Of a stretch of 64,000 nt of DNA, positions 62,285 to 64,000 are shown in pieces. The notes under the pieces are model-generated. The model made no database searches, had not been told where the DNA came from, and saw only the letters and a list, made by a program, of their open reading frames with translations. Position 1 is the first letter of the stretch; every line of letters starts with the position of its first letter. A program made the translations under genes and the position numbers. Location: positions 1 to 64,000 of the forward strand of contig NZ_NUOT01000024.1 in NCBI RefSeq assembly GCF_002584535.1, read 5' to 3'. Source of the DNA: Bacillus cereus. Its GTDB lineage: Bacteria > Bacillota > Bacilli > Bacillales > Bacillaceae_G.

Positions 62285-62861
62285 AAGAAACGAAAGCTTT
62301 TTTATATAATGGCTTCACTAAATGAGCATATGGCTCTCCAACAAGCATAACTGTTTTATCCTCTTGGTAACCAAGTCTTTTATATAAAGAGAAAGCTCGC
62401 TCGTTTTCTAAATTTACAAGTAATGCGATTTTCTCATAACCTTTTTCATAGGCATCATTTTCTACTGCTTGAATCAACCTTGAACCTATTCCTCTTCCAC
62501 TATATGTGCTTGAAACGGACAAAGTGTCAATATAATATTCATCGAGTTCTGCTTCTTTTTCTAACGTAATCGTTGAATCTTGATGGATTTTTCGTAAGTG
62601 TTTTACAATTGGAGTATCTAGTTGCTTGGCATGACTGCCGTGATAGGCTACGATGATTCCAACTGCTTGTCCATTTTGTTCTTCAACGAAACAGTTCTCG
62701 TAGCTAAGTCGATTTTCTTTTTTTGAAAACCAAGTTTCAAGCCCTGTCAAGACTTCTGTTTCTGTTCTCCCACCTGTGATTTTTTCAGCAATTTCATGCA
62801 GAGCGTTATACAATAAAGGAGATATTGCCTTCGCATCTGTCTTTTTTGCTTTCCGAATCAT
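62283..62861 (-). CDS. GNAT-family N-acetyltransferase
   Basis: A 192-residue acetyltransferase. The acetyl-CoA-binding motif A reads VSSTYSGRGIGSRLIQ (about 123-138), followed by LLVNLENERAFSLYKRLGY, motif B. ATG 62861 has AGGAGGG 5-6 bases upstream; an earlier ATG at 62882 has no site. The acceptor is not predictable; relatives act on amines, peptides or antibiotics. Confidence 0.9.
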   Translation of the reverse strand: MIRKAKKTDAKAISPLLYNALHEIAEKITGGRTETEVLTGLETWFSKKENRLSYENCFVEEQNGQAVGIIVAYHGSHAKQLDTPIVKHLRKIHQDSTITLEKEAELDEYYIDTLSVSSTYSGRGIGSRLIQAVENDAYEKGYEKIALLVNLENERAFSLYKRLGYQEDKTVMLVGEPYAHLVKPLYKKAFVS

Positions 62862-63078
62862 ATTATCCCTCCTAGTTGTCATTCTTATTGTAACATAAAA
62901 TAAAGTTTCAATCAGTGATTCAATAATTTCTTGAATTTTATAGGATAAGCTTGAAAATCGAATGGATTCAGAAAAGGGGAACCGTTATGGTAGTATATGA
63001 TGTTTGCTGTGAATGTAAGAAATTTAACATTGTCGACTTGTGGAAGATAGGATAAAATATTGCAGAGAGGTGAAATAC

Positions 63079-63273
63079 ATGGATAAACAATTAGCAAATA
63101 CAATTTTAGATCAACTGAAAAATGGAGAGATAGAAGAGTATATTGTAACTAAGAATGTATTTTATACGTTTCGTGAGGTTGTAGTAAATCGAGAGGATTT
63201 TAAACATTTCAGTGGGAATGCACAACGCGGCGGGAAAATTATTTATACATATATAGAAACACCGCGTTCTTAA
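63079..63273 (+). CDS. Small hypothetical protein (64 residues)
   Basis: A 64-residue soluble protein, MDKQLANTILDQLKNGEIEE onward, with helical N-terminal and beta-rich C-terminal parts (KNVFYTFREVVVNRE, GGKIIYTYIE). AGAGAGGTGAA precedes ATG 63079; an earlier frame start at 63040 has no site. It is followed 24 bases later by another small gene, so the two may form an operon. Family not recognised. Confidence 0.75.
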   Translation: MDKQLANTILDQLKNGEIEEYIVTKNVFYTFREVVVNREDFKHFSGNAQRGGKIIYTYIETPRS

Positions 63274-63297
63274 TAGAAGGAAAAGGAGAGGGGAATT

Positions 63298-63615
63298 ATG
63301 GGAGAGTTTAAACAAGGTATTTTACCGCACTGGGACTATATGTGGAAAGATGGCGCTGGAAACCGGCTTGTAGGAATGGTTATGTTTCCAGAGAAACGGA
63401 AACGTACAAAAGAAGTTATAGAGAAATTGAAAGTAGCATATGAGCAAGAAACCAAAATTCGAGCAACTGTGAAACTCCTGCATATGAAACAATATGTGGA
63501 GGGAATGGTTGTATATTTTGACGAAGAAGCACCAGTGTTTACAATGCAAGATAAAGACGAGAATTTTCATCATTTATTCATAAAGGATATTTTACGTATT
63601 GAACATTGGGAATGA
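63298..63615 (+). CDS. Hypothetical protein (105 residues)
   Basis: A 105-residue soluble protein with HWDYMWKDGAGNRLVGMVMF near the start and DEEAPVFTMQDKDENFHHLF near the end, likely a mixed alpha/beta domain. GGAGAGGGG precedes ATG 63298. It lies just behind the 64-residue gene. I do not recognise the family. Confidence 0.72.
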   Translation: MGEFKQGILPHWDYMWKDGAGNRLVGMVMFPEKRKRTKEVIEKLKVAYEQETKIRATVKLLHMKQYVEGMVVYFDEEAPVFTMQDKDENFHHLFIKDILRIEHWE

Positions 63616-64000
63616 GTGATGCTCTGTTTGCAGTCTTTTTTAAATTCTCATTACACTAACAAATAAATTGGAGTGCCATCATAATTATCCTTTTCATTAT
63701 AATGATATTTTTTATTGTGTAACAAAAAAGAAAGTATATGTATTCAAATAAATAACTGTTTAATCCACAAGGAGGAGAATTTCTTATTTGTGTGATCTAA
63801 ATAATGTGTAACCGGTTTCGAGCAGATTACAATTTAAAGTCTGTTCTTTTTTGTGTGATGCTGGAGAAATATATTTCTCCAGCATTTACTGTTTTTTGAC
63901 AAAACAGATTGATAACATTTTTGTAAATATGGTTAAATTCGTTGACAACTTTTTTGAAAAGCACTTTATTGACATGAGTTTTAGAATGTTGTTTCATAGT
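63616..64000. other. Terminal intergenic region with a perfect palindrome
   Basis: No gene is visible in these 385 bases. An AT-rich stretch is followed by AGA-TTACAATTTAAAG-TCT and a T-run near 63822-63852, then the 28-base perfect palindrome at 63858-63885, then two TTGACA-like hexamers near 63896 and 63942 that may be promoters of a gene beyond the window. Confidence 0.45.
63858..63885. repeat. Perfect 28-base inverted repeat
   Basis: ATGCTGGAGAAATA is followed directly by its exact complement TATTTCTCCAGCAT. A T-run follows six bases later. It could act as a terminator, a cruciform site or an operator. Confidence 0.7.

Overview
The window is low-GC Firmicute chromosome and almost certainly comes from the Bacillus cereus group. 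The diagnostic content is the sipW-tasA-calY biofilm fibre locus beside sinI/sinR and an InhA-type metalloprotease, the phaJPQ/phaRBC polyhydroxyalkanoate cluster, an alpha/beta-type SASP gene, and three intergenic copies of a repeat that looks like the group-specific bcr1 element. No ribosomal RNA operon and no CRISPR array is visible.

Layout. 1-3.8 kb is the worn end of an integrated element: the 5' end of an IS3-type insertion sequence cuts a phage/plasmid SF3 primase-helicase, followed by a decayed and an intact excisionase-like gene and a tyrosine integrase facing the 3' end of a tRNA-Val(GAC) gene. 4-14 kb holds a D,D-carboxypeptidase, the signal peptidase SipW, TasA, a DUF4047-type protein, a decayed TasA/CalY fragment, an LPXTG protein with a TasA-like ectodomain, camelysin CalY, SinR/SinI (opposite strand) and the M6 metalloprotease InhA2. 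SinR-type boxes (GTTCTYT) sit before sipW, the DUF4047 gene and calY, and one overlaps a predicted promoter of sinR itself. 14-25 kb: aldehyde dehydrogenase, potABCD polyamine transporter, PAP2 phosphatase, MMPL exporter, pseudouridine synthase and two poorly known proteins. 25-30 kb: a CAP-domain secreted protein (minus), the decayed 3' end of a glycolate-oxidase iron-sulfur subunit gene, and a lipoprotein/response regulator/histidine kinase operon. 30-35 kb: lutR and lutABC (L-lactate use) with a LutR-type operator and a cre-like site, comC, and a lone receiver-domain gene. 35-39 kb, all minus: formate/nitrite transporter with a cre site at its promoter, TerC-family protein behind a yybP-ykoY (Mn2+) riboswitch, a Ktr/Trk potassium translocation subunit, and a SASP. 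39-46 kb: the pha cluster, an FAD oxidoreductase and a second Ktr/Trk subunit. 46-54 kb: small proteins, a DeoR regulator, a class II aldolase-like protein that has lost its zinc ligands, a CBS-ACT protein, a divergent polysaccharide deacetylase, a Spo0E-like phosphatase beside a wrecked sensor kinase, and a MarR regulator. 54-64 kb: oligoendopeptidase F, DinB protein, a KinB-like sensor kinase, a preQ1-I riboswitch leading queCDEF, and several small genes.

The genes suggest a sporulating soil/gut bacillus with regulated switching between motile and biofilm states (SinI/SinR, SipW, TasA, CalY, lutABC), carbon storage as PHA, and several intact or decaying phosphorelay components. The most unusual observations are the LPXTG-anchored TasA-like protein as a candidate wall anchor for fibres, the decayed extra TasA/CalY copy, the zinc-less aldolase paralogue, two genes that appear to start at CTG, and several very short genes identified from their ribosome-binding sites and flanking terminators. 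All functional names come from family resemblance and motifs read by eye; no database search was possible.
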